Shown: positions 46,985 through 59,397 of the stretch, piece by piece | How positions within the stretch are numbered: position 1 is the first letter of the stretch | How the letters are laid out: each line of letters begins with the position of its first letter | Source: Lathyrus oleraceus | Lineage: Eukaryota; Streptophyta; Magnoliopsida; Fabales; Fabaceae | NCBI RefSeq assembly: GCF_024323335.1 | Contig: NC_066585.1 | Location: forward strand, 184,406,294 to 184,470,293 | Length of the DNA stretch: 64,000 nucleotides | Direction of reading: 5' to 3' | Position numbers and translations under genes: made by a program | The notes under the pieces: generated by a model | Database searches by the model: none | Told to the model about the DNA's origin: nothing | What the model saw: the letters and a program-made list of their open reading frames with translations, nothing else

Positions 46985-49185
46985 ATTCGAAGACTTCAAG
47001 GGAGTATCTCATAAGGCTAATGGTTCAGACAGGAAGACATCCTTAACATTAGCAATCATTGGACTGATTTGTTTCCATTTGCATTTGTAATTTCTTTGTT
47101 GATTAAATGCTACTTGCTTTTAAATTTTGCTGTCTTTAATGGTAATATTAATGAAGTAATGACGCATGTTTTGAACAAATTATCTCGCATTCGCTCATTT
47201 TTCTTCTCTTATTTAAAAAAAAAAACAAAAAATACATCCATGTTCTTTACCTCACCTTCTTTATCAAACTGTTGTTTTAGCAATATTGGAGGGAGGATGA
47301 CGAAAACAAGATACCCATAATTGCTGACTGTATGCTTTCAGATAAGATCCTGCTGATGATATACAGGCATTGTTTCAAATTCCCAAACACTGGAGAAATA
47401 AGGAGTTAATCCCTAGTCAACCACTTCGATCCTAGAAGTAGGTGTTTCTTTCGGATCTACAAACCCGTATGTTTAACCTGGGGAAGGGTAGTGTTCAGTT
47501 AATCTGACTACGCATTCAAATTTCAAGATGAAATATCCCATATGAGGATCAACTACGTGACATTCTTCGCACACATCCTAAAGTGTCGAAGGAACCTTGA
47601 AAAATCCAAAAAATTTATGACGGTTGTTCTTCAATGACCATTGACTTGGCAGTCACAACCTATCAAAAATAAAATCAAAGAAAAGCCCGCTAAGTTGAAC
47701 ACCCAAGAGGCGACTTAGGCAAAAACTAGGGCAATCCCGATGGACTAAAAGCTTCAAAAGCAGTTCAAGCAAAAGTTAGGGATCAAGAAAAAATCAAGAG
47801 AGGTCACGAAAATCCTTAGCAAAACCAAAACAAGATTCAGTGACCACCATACCAAAATCAAAGGGTCACCAACATCCAAAAAAGATGAAATAAGGTGGCT
47901 GCCATTTCAAGAGACCTTGAATCACCATCTTTATCCTTACACCTACAAAAAACAAATGTGTGTGAATTAACTGAACGTAGGATTGGAGATCATCATGAAG
48001 AAGGGGTGGGTTAAAATAAACTTTGAGCCTTATATCCTTTGTTTCGATAACCATGAACCAGACCACGTTACAACCCATAAAAGACCTAATTGAAGCAGGG
48101 TTATTTCTGAAAGCATATTACAGCAACGTTGCGTAAACTGACTCCTAAAAGTTTTGCTAACCATCTACTTTGGTATAATCTTGTTGCTGTATCTTTCATA
48201 TTGTTAAACCAAAATTGCGCTTGGACTCATGGTCCACTCGCCACACACTATCACATCATTCAAATAAATGATTTTTCAAAACTTGCATGAGTATCGCATT
48301 GAAATTACCATTTCTGAACAAACAATTTTAACTGCAAGTCAGTACTTGGCGTCAGGGAAATACCAACAATAAGGAACAATCATAGGAACTTGAACATTTG
48401 TTGGTGCTGACCCGAATCAAGATTACCTCATAACCCATGAATCAAGGGCATGCCACCAAAAAAAAATAGCAGTTGATCGGAGGAAGATTACTCCAGGAAT
48501 CAGTCAGCCTGAACAGTCTCCAAACATTTATTAATCAGGGGCAAGTCATTTCAAGAATCAGTTGATCCAGAGCAAATCATCGCAAGACTCTATTAACTAT
48601 GGGCAGACCCCTTCAATGTTCAGTTAGGGTGAGTTAAGTCGCTTCAACGCTCATACCGGGGCAAGCTACCTCAAGAGCACAGAAAATTCAATCACTCCAG
48701 GAGTCGGTTAACCAAGGATAAATCCTTTCATGGATCAAAATTCTGGGGCAAGCCATCTCCAAATTATGGTACAATTGCTTTCAAAATCCTTTCGAGGTAA
48801 ACATTTTGCATATACCCATCACAATGGGGCAAGATGAGCTATACAGGAGCGAGTCCTCTCCATGTTTTCAAGCGGTTCAAGCAAAACCTTTTTTGCACGT
48901 CATCAACTGCAGAGTTCAGAATGAGTGTCGGGGAATCATGCTATCACCCTATCAAATAACCTTTCGAAAGATGAGAAGCCTTGTTACAAAGAACCTTCTC
49001 TTCCAATACCCACGCAGGGGAATTTTGAAATCCTTCAAGTCATTGCATAAATCATCCTCATGCATTAGTCATGTCGCTTTGCTCTAACATAAAGCCATGC
49101 ATATCATAACATTCATCGGGCCTAATCCCATAACATGAACCTGACATCAAAAAGCCTTAAAACACAAAATCTGACACCAAAGCCC
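46985..49185 (+). other. Element C conserved non-coding tract and 3' UTR start
   Basis: Matches element B after gag (47355-47510 against 16436-16620) and further along (47640-49080 against 21740-23000). No frame is shared between the two. Open frames at 47069-47320 and 48806-49087 are taken as chance. Confidence 0.7.
47686..47780 (+). other. Double stem-loop of element C
   Basis: Unit 1: CTAAGTTG pairs with CGACTTAG (47690-47718), then GGCAAAAACTAGGG. Unit 2: TGGACT pairs with AGTTCA (47741-47767, one G-T), then AGCAAAAGTTAGGG. Confidence 0.7.
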
Positions 49186-49925
49186 AACATCGCTTGGCAA
49201 TTCAAAGTCCAAATTCTTGTTTGGCAATTTATTTCAAAGCCCAGTTCCCGTCTGGCAATTTATTTCAAAGCCCAGTTCTCGTCTGGCAACCTTTTTCAAA
49301 GCCCAGTTCCCGTTTGGCAATTTATTTCAAAGCCCAGTTCTTGTCTGGAAACCTTTTTCCAAAACCCAGTTCCCGTCTGGCAATTTATTTCAAAGACCAG
49401 TTCCCGTCTGGAAATTTATTAGTTCCCGTCTGGCAACCTTTTTTAAAAGCCCAGTTCCCGTCTGGCAATTTATTTCAAAACCCAGTTCCCGTCTGGCAAT
49501 TCGTTTCAAAGCCCAATTCCCGTCTGGAAATTTATTTCCAAAGTCCAGTTCTCGTCTGGCGATTTATTTCCAAAGTCCAGTTCTCGTCTGGCGAACTATA
49601 TCAAAAATCAATTCTTGTACGACAAATCATTTGCCAAATACCAGTTATCGTATGATATATTATCTCTTAATACCAGTTCTCGTCTGGTAGGTCACCTATT
49701 TCGATACCAGTTCTCGTCTGGTAGTCTATTTTTCGTTACCAGTTCTCGTCTGGTAGCCTACCTTAAAAGTCAGTTCCCGTCTGACAAACAAAAACAAATT
49801 CAGTCCCATCTGACATTTCAATTATTTCCACCAGTTCTCGTCTGGTAACATATCCTTCAAGTTTTGTCCTCATTTGGAAGTTCAATCTTCTTCACCAATT
49901 CTCATCTGGTAGTTCCCATTTAAAG
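49186..49925 (+). repeat. CAGTTCCCGTCTGG hairpin array, element C 3' UTR
   Basis: About 22 units of roughly 30-35 bp, CAGTTCCCGTCTGGCAATTTATTTCAAAGCC and variants in short form. The core folds with stems that change in step: CCAG/CTGG (49241-49255), TACCAG/CTGGTA (49671-49689), GTCAG/CTGAC (49769-49785), TCAG/CTGA (49801), ACCAG/CTGGT (49830-49846). Repetitive open frames over it are artefacts. Confidence 0.92.
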
Positions 49926-50389
49926 TCCAACCTCATTGGCAATCCAGAATAAAACCCTACAAAAACATCCAATTACCCAATTGCATTCCCACATGCATCA
50001 CATGCATCATTTCATGCATAATTTTCCTGCCAAACAGGAAGATTCATCAAACACAATCCTATCAATCATCAGCATACCCATGCATAAGCACTCCTGTCAA
50101 AACAGAAATTTCATAAAAAATGAACAAAATTACTCACATTCATACATACACATCCTAAATATCCCCAGCAGTTGCATCCCTTCATGCATCTAATGCATCA
50201 TCTCATGCATGGCATTGCCACCCAAAGTGGAACATCATACAAACATAAAATATCAAGATCCGGGGTCGTCCATATGTATCCCGAACTTTTTTCACTTAAA
50301 TCAATAAAGTTATTTCCCTGCATGTGCTCGTGGAATTATTTCCCAGCCAGTCATTCTTCAACTTTGTGATTGATAATGATATTCCCCAA
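49926..50389 (+). other. Element C 3' UTR between arrays
   Basis: Non-coding, rich in ATGCATC stretches (ACATGCATCACATGCATC, TTCATGCAT). Small hairpins with the loop CCAAA occur: TTCCTG/CAGGAA (about 50025) and CCAC/GTGG (about 50219). Confidence 0.6.
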
Positions 50390-51060
50390 CATCTTTGCTA
50401 TCATTGCTCCCCAAGCAGAGGTTACCCTAAAAAGTCTCTTATGAGCTTTTCCACTGCAGAGCATTTATAGTAAATCTCCTCTAAAAGGAGTCTTGTCTAA
50501 AATATTTCCCCCAACAGATAAACATTTGAGATACTGCTTCATTTATATGGAGAATCTCAGTTGTCTGTTTGAGATGCTGCTTCATCAATATGAAGAGTCT
50601 CATTCAGTTTTTTTTAGAGATACTGCTCTAGTATCCTCGAAGAGTCTTAGATTTAATTAAGGTATCATTCCCTTGTTCGGAATATCTTAATTCTATCAGA
50701 TAAGATACTGCTTCGACTCGATATAGAGAATCTCATTTCTGCTGTTTGAGATGCTGCTTCATCAATATGAAGAGTCTCATTCATTTTTAGAGATACTGCT
50801 CTAGGTATCCTCGGAGAATCTTAGATACGGTTGAGGTATTATTCCCTTGTCGGAATATCTCAATTATATCATATAAGGTACTGCTTCGTTGATCCTCAGA
50901 GAATCTTGTGCGTTCAAATCGAGACAATGTTCTGCTAATTATCAGAAAGTCTTAGATACAGTTGAGGTATCATTCCATTATTGGAATATATCGATTATGA
51001 CATCCAAGATACTGTTCTGACGATTCCCAGAGAGTCTTGATTGTTTCATTTTACCTTCTA
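50390..51060 (+). repeat. GAGATACTGCTTCAT...GAGTCTC repeats, element C 3' UTR
   Basis: About ten diverged units of 45-60 bp. A typical one (50571-50601) folds with GAGA/TCTC and CTTCAT/ATGAAG arms around CAAT. Others have ATTCC/GGAAT arms (for example near 50660-50690). The unit near 50750-50780 repeats the first almost exactly. Confidence 0.8.
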
Positions 51061-51210
51061 AAAATGTTTCTTACTGTATTTCTCACTGCATTTCTTTCTG
51101 CATTTTTACATTGCATTTCGAAGGACAAAATTTGGATCTTTTCGTATTTAATTACCTTCCACCACGAATGTATGAAGACTGTTGTCATTCTTACCTTCTA
51201 GTTCAAGTTA

Positions 51211-51226
51211 ATTAAATAGGGGCAAC
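51211..51226 (+). other. Polypurine tract of element C
   Basis: ATTAAATAGGGGCAAC directly before the 3' LTR. Confidence 0.88.
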
Positions 51227-54200
51227 TGTCATACCCCAATTTTGTCCGGGCATATTTAAATTTTCACAGAATTGATTTCATTTTTAATTTAGCATCATAT
51301 GCATAGCATGAAATACAATTGCATCATGAATAACACCTAAAATGTCAGTCAGAATGAATTTATTTGAGAATACAGACAAATCGGTTGAATCGTTAAAATT
51401 TGAGGAAAGATTGTATTTTTTAATTAGTATATTCTGTCCTGACAATTTTAGTGTGACCGGTTCAATTTTCCAAACAAATTTGCACTCGGTTTTCATTTTT
51501 AATGGGTCAATATTTTTGGTTAGATATTTAATAATTAGAATGTGTTTAAATTAAATATTAATTAGCTTTTTTTTATGATTTTTTATTTAATAATTATGAA
51601 AATATATATTTTTAGACATTGGATCCTCCTTAAAAAAAATGATAATAATCAGTATGGAACAAATTTGTTGGATAGTTTGGACAGTTGTAATAGATTCCTC
51701 ATATCACTCCACTCACAATCCATTCAAAATCACCCACGCCACTCTCTCATATCCCTCACCACGTGCTTCTCAGCAAAAAACTATCTCACACTCAGCAAAA
51801 AGACAAAAACTCACAAATCCTTTTTTAATCTCTCTGAATCTCTTTCATTTTCCTACACACTCTCTCACGCCTACCTTACTCTATATCTCTCTGAAAATCT
51901 AAAAGAAATCTCTCTCTTCACTCTCACCAAAAACCCAACGAAACCTCTTCAACCTTTCAATAACAGACACCATTCATCCTCCAGCATCCGCCGGTAACCG
52001 CTTCGTCTTCCCTCATCGCTTTTCTGTTACCACCTAAACGCGACCTCCATCCCCATCGACTAACCCAAATCTACCACAGATCCACCCACCTTCGAATCGC
52101 CTTCGCCGCAACCCCTCAACAGTAGCAACCTTCAACCCCTAAACCCCCCGCTCACATTCATCGTCTCTCAAACCATTACCAAACACGACCCAAAATCGCC
52201 GACAACCACTGTTAAACCACATCTAATCCGCTCAAAACAACCCTCACCGACCGATTCGCCACCGTCAAATCACCTCACGACCCGCATCTCATAAAACCTT
52301 CCGCCGTTCACCTCCCTCAAAGCCGCCGTGAAACCCATATTCAAACCAGATCCATCGACCCCCTTTCACGATCTATCACCCTCAATCTTCATCAGCACCT
52401 TCAAACACGGCTCACACCTCGATGAAACGTGGATTCGAAAGCACTATGACGTACCAGCTCATCTTCGCTTCCAACAAGCTTGTCAATGTTAGCCGTCATA
52501 ACAGATTGTGAAGTTGTGCACCACGCTCTCTTCTTGTAGCAACAAACAACAACAACGAACTCAAAAACGACGAAGACTCGAAGCGGCGTTCATTCCGACA
52601 TCACGCATCAGCAACTTGTAGCGGCAAAGGGTCACTTTTCGGTAACAACTTCAAGTTTCTTCCAATCTATTGCTGTTTTGTGTTGTTGTGTCAATTTCAT
52701 TTTTATTTCATATACAATTTGGATGAAATCGTAGGTTGAAACTAGACTGTTGGTTATGGTTGTGTATTCATGATTATTTCAATTTCGGTCGTGCACGTAC
52801 TGATTTGTGGGTCTGGATCGAATGTCTGCCTGAGTGTGTGTTTAAAGTGTAAGTTTTGTTGAACTTGTGGATTTTGAGCTGTTGTTGTTTTGTTGCTGTT
52901 GGGTATGGTTCTTGAAATATTGAACTCTGTACATAGGCTATCAACTGGGTATGCTGTGGATTATTTTGGTTAAGTTTCGATTAATTACTGATGGTAAAAC
53001 ATTGCAATATAATTTGGTTTCTAATAAGTAGTTTTCAGTTTTGTTCCATTATTAACTATTAAGATTGAGTCATTATATGTTCATGTAATAGTCATTAGAT
53101 GGTTAAATAAGCTCGGTTCCTTTTACAGTATTGATAAATATTACTTGTGCTGGATTTTGATGCCGGAGATGTCGGCGTAATGATGTGAGCATTGCAAATA
53201 TTGAAAAAATGAGATACTAACATCTCATTTCATTTTAAGTTTTATCCACGGATTCGGTAACTCAATACCGTTGTGCCGCCAAAGTTTTAATACATTAATT
53301 GTATAATTTCACCGTGTTATGAATTCGCGAATGACATCAATTTTATTGTCATTTCGTCTAAACCGGTTTTTGGAGCACATTGTGACCAATTTCATTCAAT
53401 CCATTAAATTAACATTGCTAAGATATTTTCTATCACTTCTAATTAAATTAAGTTGAATTTTGATTAATTAGTTAAATTCGATTAATTAAAATTAATTAAC
53501 TTAATTAGTTTGATCCAATTCCAAACCATCTTTTCATAAATAAATTCAATTTCAATTCATCATCTAACACAAACCAATTTCAAAAAGAACAATCATACAA
53601 TTCTCGATTTAAATATCGAGCCCATTTTAAAAACACCCTTGTAAGTCGATTGCTCTTCGCATCGCCATCAACCTCACATAGCTTACTCTTGGGCTTCCTT
53701 ACAATGAAACCTACTTGGTTATTGATTAATCGAGTAGATGAAATAATACACTAAGTGAAACTCATTTCCTTCATAAACACAAATCATTTTTCTAAATCAT
53801 TCAATTTCAAAAGGATTTTCTCTCTTAAACATAAACTTGGGATGAAAAGGAGATAGGAAGCTTACGCTTCACTATTTCTCAATTACTCGAATAATTGGCG
53901 TACGCCATATTGCGCGAGTTCTTGTCACCCGATTAAACCCAAATCACACAATTTCAAATCACTTTTCAAAATCAAATATAATAACATGAATTCAAACCTT
54001 TTTCCAAACCACTCAACTTCAAAAGGATTTTTCTCTTTTAATAACAAACCTTTGAATGAAAAGGAGAATAGTGAGCATCCGCTTCATTATCTCTCGATTA
54101 TTCGAATAATTGGCGTACGCCATATTGCTCGGATCTTCGTCATTCAATTTAAACCTTAATCATATACATTCAAATCACATTTTCTAAATCAACTACAAAT

Positions 54201-55570
54201 CCTACAAACATTTAATTCTAATTTTCAGATGAAAAGAGGATAGGAGGTGTACGCCTCACTATCTTTCGATCATTCGAATAATTGGCGTACGCCACATTAC
54301 TCGAATCTTCGTCATCAATTTAAAACCACCATCGTATAATCTCAAATCACCTTTTATATCAAACACCATTTCAAACAAACTTTACAACTTAAACTTCAAT
54401 AGAGAATGGGAGGCATACGTCTCACCATTCCTTGATTATTTGAATAATTGGCGTACGCCACATTGCTCAAATCATCTTTCGACCAAACCTACCAATTCAA
54501 AATTCAAACCATTTTCACAAATCAAATACAAACATCTAAACATATCTTTTACAATTTAAACTTCGGATGATAAAAGATGGGAGGCGTACGCCTCATCATC
54601 TCTCGATTATTTGAATAATTGGCGTACGCCATATTGCACAAATTATCGACTTCCGACTAAAACACGCTAAATAAACTTGGATAAGGGAATAAGTGGTGTA
54701 CGCCTCATTATTCCTTGAATAAGCAAGTAGGGGGCGTACGCCTCACTACCGTGCATATTCAACATCCGCAAACAAACTTCCGATAAAAATTCGAACGAAA
54801 AAGGAGTGGAAGGCGGTCGCCTTATTATTCCTCGAAAGAATTAGACGATTGGTGAACACCACATTGCTTAATCTCTCGTCGTTCTTCCAAAAACATCTCC
54901 AACATTAAATCTAATTTCTCGCCCCCGAGCGATCGAAACCAATCAAAACATTTGACACATCAATTCAACTTGTCACCCCCGCGTGACCAAAACCCTTTCA
55001 AAAAGGACACTGTCAATCCTTTCTAATGCGCATAACAAACCAGTGCTTAAGCCTCCGCCGAGAGTAGACAAGCCAGCGTTTAGCCTTTAGAACGCCGACC
55101 TACACAGTCGTTCATCAAACAAAACACACCAAAACCGTAGTTCCCCGAACTACGAATGCTCTGATTTCCTTATTGCACCATAAGGATACGTAGGCAGGAG
55201 ATTGTTGTATCTTCGCGAGCACACTAATAAAAAACCTCCCCTTTTCCCCTTCTAAGGTCTTCATCCATCTCTATTCAATATTTAATTACTCGAAGAAAGC
55301 GAATAACAGTTAACTAACATTCAAATAGCAAATTAGACTAAAAGGTTCCCGTTGAGTACAACGGACGTGAGGGGTGCTAATACCTTCCCCTTGCGTAATT
55401 GACTCCCGAACCCGAATATGGTTGCGATGACCATTATTCCATTTTTTAAAAGGTTTTATCGATATTTCCCTATTCCTTCATTGGGATAAATAAAGTTCGG
55501 TGGCGACTCTGTTCGAACATAAATTTTTTCCGCGACCATCGCGAGGAATCGTATTTTTCGAGATGCGACA
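51227..55570 (+). mobile_element. 3' LTR of element C
   Basis: Nearly identical to 40427-44771, including the palindrome units (53857-54861) and the terminal motif (55146-55196). Several of the differences are C/T or G/A changes. Confidence 0.95.
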
Positions 55571-57322
55571 CCATCGAACACCATACCCCATCGGGAACCA
55601 GGCTCCGGCCCTTCATCGAGCGTAGGCTCATCACAATCTTTCATCTTCATATACAGAATCTCCTCATCAAGGAAGTCGTATTGCACGGACTGATAATCCT
55701 CAATTGGTTGATGCACCAAATGGTCAGCTAAGATACTACCTTTAATAGCTTTTTGAGCTTGATACTCAATATCACACTCAGATAACAACATCTGCCAACG
55801 GGAAATTCTCCCAGTTAAAGCAGGCTTCTCAAAGATATACTTGATTGGATCCATTTTGGATATCAACCAAGTTGTATGATTCAACATATACTGGCGTAAA
55901 CGCTTAGCGGCCCAAGCCAAAGCACATCATGTCTTCTCAAGCATTGAGTATCGAGACTCACAATCAGTGAACTTCTTCCTCAAGTAGTATATTGCATATT
56001 CCTTCTTTCCTGATTCATCTTACTGACCCATGATACACCCCATGGAATCATCAAGCACAGTCAAATACATAATCAACGGTCTCCCTTCAACAAGCGGAGA
56101 TAGAATCGGAGGCTCGGACAAATACTCTTTGATACTGTCAAAGGCCTTTTGGCAATCCTTGGTCCAATCATGACACTGATCTTTCTGGAGGAGCTTGAAT
56201 ATAGGCGCACATGTGGTAGTCATGTGGGATATAAATCTCGAAATGTAAGTCAAGCGACCAAGAAAACCTCGGACTTGCTTCTCAGTTTTGGGCGCAGGCA
56301 TCTCTTGTATTGCTTTGACCTTGGCAGGATCAACTTCAATACCTTTCTCGCTGACAATAAAGCCCAATAACTTGCTGGAACGGGCTCCAAATGTACACTT
56401 GTTTGGATTCAAGTGGAGTTTGTACTTCCTCAAACGCTGGAAAAGCTTCAACAAATGTTCTACATGTTCAACTTTTGTTTTCGACTTCGCAATCATATCA
56501 TCAACATACACCTCAATCTCCTTGTGTATCATATCATGAAACAAGGTGGTCATGGCACGTTGATACGTGGCTCCGACGTTCTTCAAACCGAAGGGCATCA
56601 CTCAATAACAGAATGTTCCCTAAGGTGTGATGAATGTTGTCTTCTCCATATTCTCGGGTGCCATTTTAAACTGATTATAACCAAAAAATCCGTCCATAAA
56701 TGAAAAGACATTGAATTTAGTTGTATTGTCTACCAACATATCAATGTATGGTAGTGGAAAATCATCTTTCGGACTAGCTTTATTCAAGTCATGGTAATCT
56801 ATGCACATTCGGACTTTTCAATCTTTCTTAGGCACAGGCACAATATTGGCCACCCATTGAGGATATGTAGAAGTAACCAAAAACCCCACATCAATTTGCT
56901 TCTCAACCTCTTCTTTAATATTCATTGCCATATCATGCTGAGTTCTTCTGAGCTTTTGCTTCACAGGTACACACTCAGGCTTTAATGGTAAGAAATGTTG
57001 CACGATATCAGTATCTACACCAGGCATGTCTTCATACGACCAGGAAAAGACATCGACATATTCTCGTAGCAACTCAATCAACCCCTTCTTAACAGACTCT
57101 TCAAGGAGTGCCCCAATCTTCACTTCACGAATGCAGTCTTCAGACCCCAAGTTGACTGTTTCCAGATTCTCAAGATGTGGCTGAATGATCTTCTCCTCTT
57201 ACTCAAGCAGACGGGTAATCTCATCATGAATCTTTTCAACATCATCTTCTTCTGCCTCAAATACATGGAACTCAAAGTTGGGAGATGGTGTTGGATCATT
57301 ATGTTCAATGGGTTTGATTAAC
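55571..57322 (-). pseudogene. pol: E RT and start of RNase H
   Basis: The best preserved RT here. In sense order: acidic start after the splice acceptor; HFLPLKPECVPVKQKLRRT; CIDYHDLNKASPKDDFPLP; FSFMDGFFGYNQ (first catalytic Asp); MPFGLKNVGATYQRAM; IEVYVDDMIAKSK (YVDD, about 56490-56510); LNPNKCTFG and LLGFIVSEKGIEVDP; then the RNase H connection, ending at WGMVFDG where element C splits the gene. Stops occur near 57200 (shared with D), 56815, 56619 and 56602 (a Trp-to-TGA type change), 56020 and 55925. Confidence 0.93.
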
Positions 57323-57584
57323 CTGCATAATGTTTTTGAGTATAAAAGAGATTTCAGAATTCAAACAAGGAAAATCTTTATGCAAATGAAAAATTGATTT
57401 TATTCTCTTTTTAGGGTTTTATGGTGATCACCAATTTTATGCAAGAAGCAAAAAGGAAAAATAATTTGAGAAAACAAACATTTAACATGCGATTATTGAA
57501 TGAATATCATTGTATTAATCAATTATGCCAACAATGTCTTCACTTCTCCTTTTGGCATGGAAGAAGGGTTTTTAAACACATTAC
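57323..57584 (-). other. Putative Ogre intron, copy E
   Basis: 262 bp; sense GTAATG donor and TTATGCAG acceptor as in D. Confidence 0.65.
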
Positions 57585-58504
57585 GTTGACTTATGGATAA
57601 CTGTTGGAACATCAACAGCGACCCAATTATTGCAGATTCCTCTAGGTATGACAAAGTCTCCAAGGACTTCCTCTTCATCTTCTTCAACAATGGCAGCAGC
57701 TTCCTGATCTTCAATGGTGTGGATGAAACCCCAACTCTGGAACAACCCAAGATCATTGGAAACACCAGAAGAGTACCCTATGCCAGTCCGGGACTTGTTC
57801 TCTTCCAACTTGATCATTTTCCCCAAACTAGTAGTTGCACCATGCTCAATGGCCAACTTCGCATCATTATAGGAGACAAATGAAGAAAGTCCTTTCCTAG
57901 AAGGCTCGGCAATAAACAAGGCTTGGAACGGAGTTCCAACCTCATCCTTAGCATCAATATAGGAGAAGGAAGATAAATGACTGACCAAGAGAGCCTCCTC
58001 TCCCCCTATCACCACCAACTTTTTGTTCTTCACGAACTTCAACTTTTAGTGCAGGGTGGATGTCACAGCGCCTGCCTCGTGAATCCATGGTCTACCAAGC
58101 AAACAACTATAAGACAGATGAATATCCATGACCTAGAAAGTGATCTGGAAATCACTAGGTCCAATCTTGATAGGGAGTTCTAATTCACATATCACAGTTT
58201 TGCGCGATCCATCGAAAGCTTTCACTACCACTCCACTCTGCCTCATGGGAGGCCCCTGATATGGAAATTTGGCAAGAGTGGATTTTCGAAATACATTGAG
58301 TGATGATCCTGTGTCCACCAACACATTGGACAAGGCATCGTATTTACAATTCATAGATATATATAAAGCCAAATTGTGGTCTTTTCCCTCCTCGGGAAGA
58401 TCATCATCACAGAAGCTCAAGTTGTTGCAGACAGTTATATTTGCAACAATGCTATCAAACTGTTCAATTGTGACATCGTGATCCACATATGCCACCTCCA
58501 ACAC
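57585..58504 (-). pseudogene. pol: E protease region
   Basis: Same gene as D 30130-31037, with VDTGSSLNV near 58305-58325. Two in-frame stops absent from D (near 58043 and 58133, both Gln-to-stop type) break it. It keeps the three residues after SDFQ that D has lost. Confidence 0.9.
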
Positions 58505-59397
58505 GCTCTACAATGCTTCCCGGTGTGGCTCTGAATTCATCAACAAAGATAAGACATATATCTTTGATGGAGTTTGTTGCAACTGATCCACAACATTATA
58601 CTCACTCCTTTTCATGAGCCTCAACATCTCATCACCATCCTCTTTCAATATGCCAGACTGGCCTACCAGGATAGGAGCTTTATTGGATTTAACAACAATA
58701 GGGTCAACACCCTTCATAACAAGAACATACTTGTTCGAAGAAGAATTCCCCACGGGACCGACAATACTGACAACATCTTTCTTCACAACGTCTTCGTGGG
58801 ATTTCGGCTTAGCCGAGAAAACACGACCACTACGGGTCACTCCACTGACATCTGAAATGCTTACTACAGAAGTTGAGGGCAACGAAACCTCCTTTCCATC
58901 CTCCAGCATGACTGCATTATAACGGTAAGGAACCGATTTGTCTGATACATACGAGACAGGACCCGCTGGCTTGATCACAAGAGTTGGCATTACTTTCTTC
59001 TTGCTGCCATCATACTTCATGACAACAGGATCAGGAATTTTAAACACATGAGTGATAACATCAAATTCATCCTCATTACGATTCTAAAGTATCTCAATGA
59101 TCCCTTGATCTATCTTCTCTTGGATGTCCTTTCTCACTTGACGGCATCCTCTTTCACTGATAGTGCACACTTGGCACCTATCATGATCATGCTCATAATG
59201 GCTGCATTCACACAACAGATTATGCATATCTACCAAGGATTGCCTTATGTTGTTCACATAAAGGACTTTGTACTTGCCAGGGCATCCCTGAACCATATTA
59301 ACAGCTGTCTTCCCATGCTCGGGCAATGGGTTTTTCTTCACATTAGGGCCTACGTCCTCAAAGAACACTATCCCCCTCCTCATAAGGTCTTGCACCT
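58505..59397 (-). pseudogene. E linker between Gag knuckle and PR
   Basis: Counterpart of D 31038-31931, with the same start at VQDLMRRGIVFFEDVG, the same stop before PR and the same junction to LTR sequence. Confidence 0.8.

Larger units (their letters stand above)
40427..55570 (+). mobile_element. Element C, young non-autonomous gag-only Tat/Ogre-type retrotransposon
   Basis: 15.1 kb, plus strand, TSD CCATC at 40422-40426 and 55571-55575. LTRs of 4345 and 4344 bp differ at roughly 20 sites by eye. Order: 5' LTR, PBS, leader with doubled stem-loop, gag, conserved tract, double stem-loop, 3' UTR with two hairpin-repeat regions, PPT, 3' LTR. No PR, RT, RNase H or integrase is present. It has the same architecture as element B, with a fuller Gag. 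Confidence 0.95.

Noticed and set aside
49194..49690. Overlapping plus-strand open frames of about 150 codons with a repeated VWQFISKPSSRL-like peptide
   Set aside because: Read-through of the hairpin array in all three frames; repeat unit length keeps frames open. No start context or domain.
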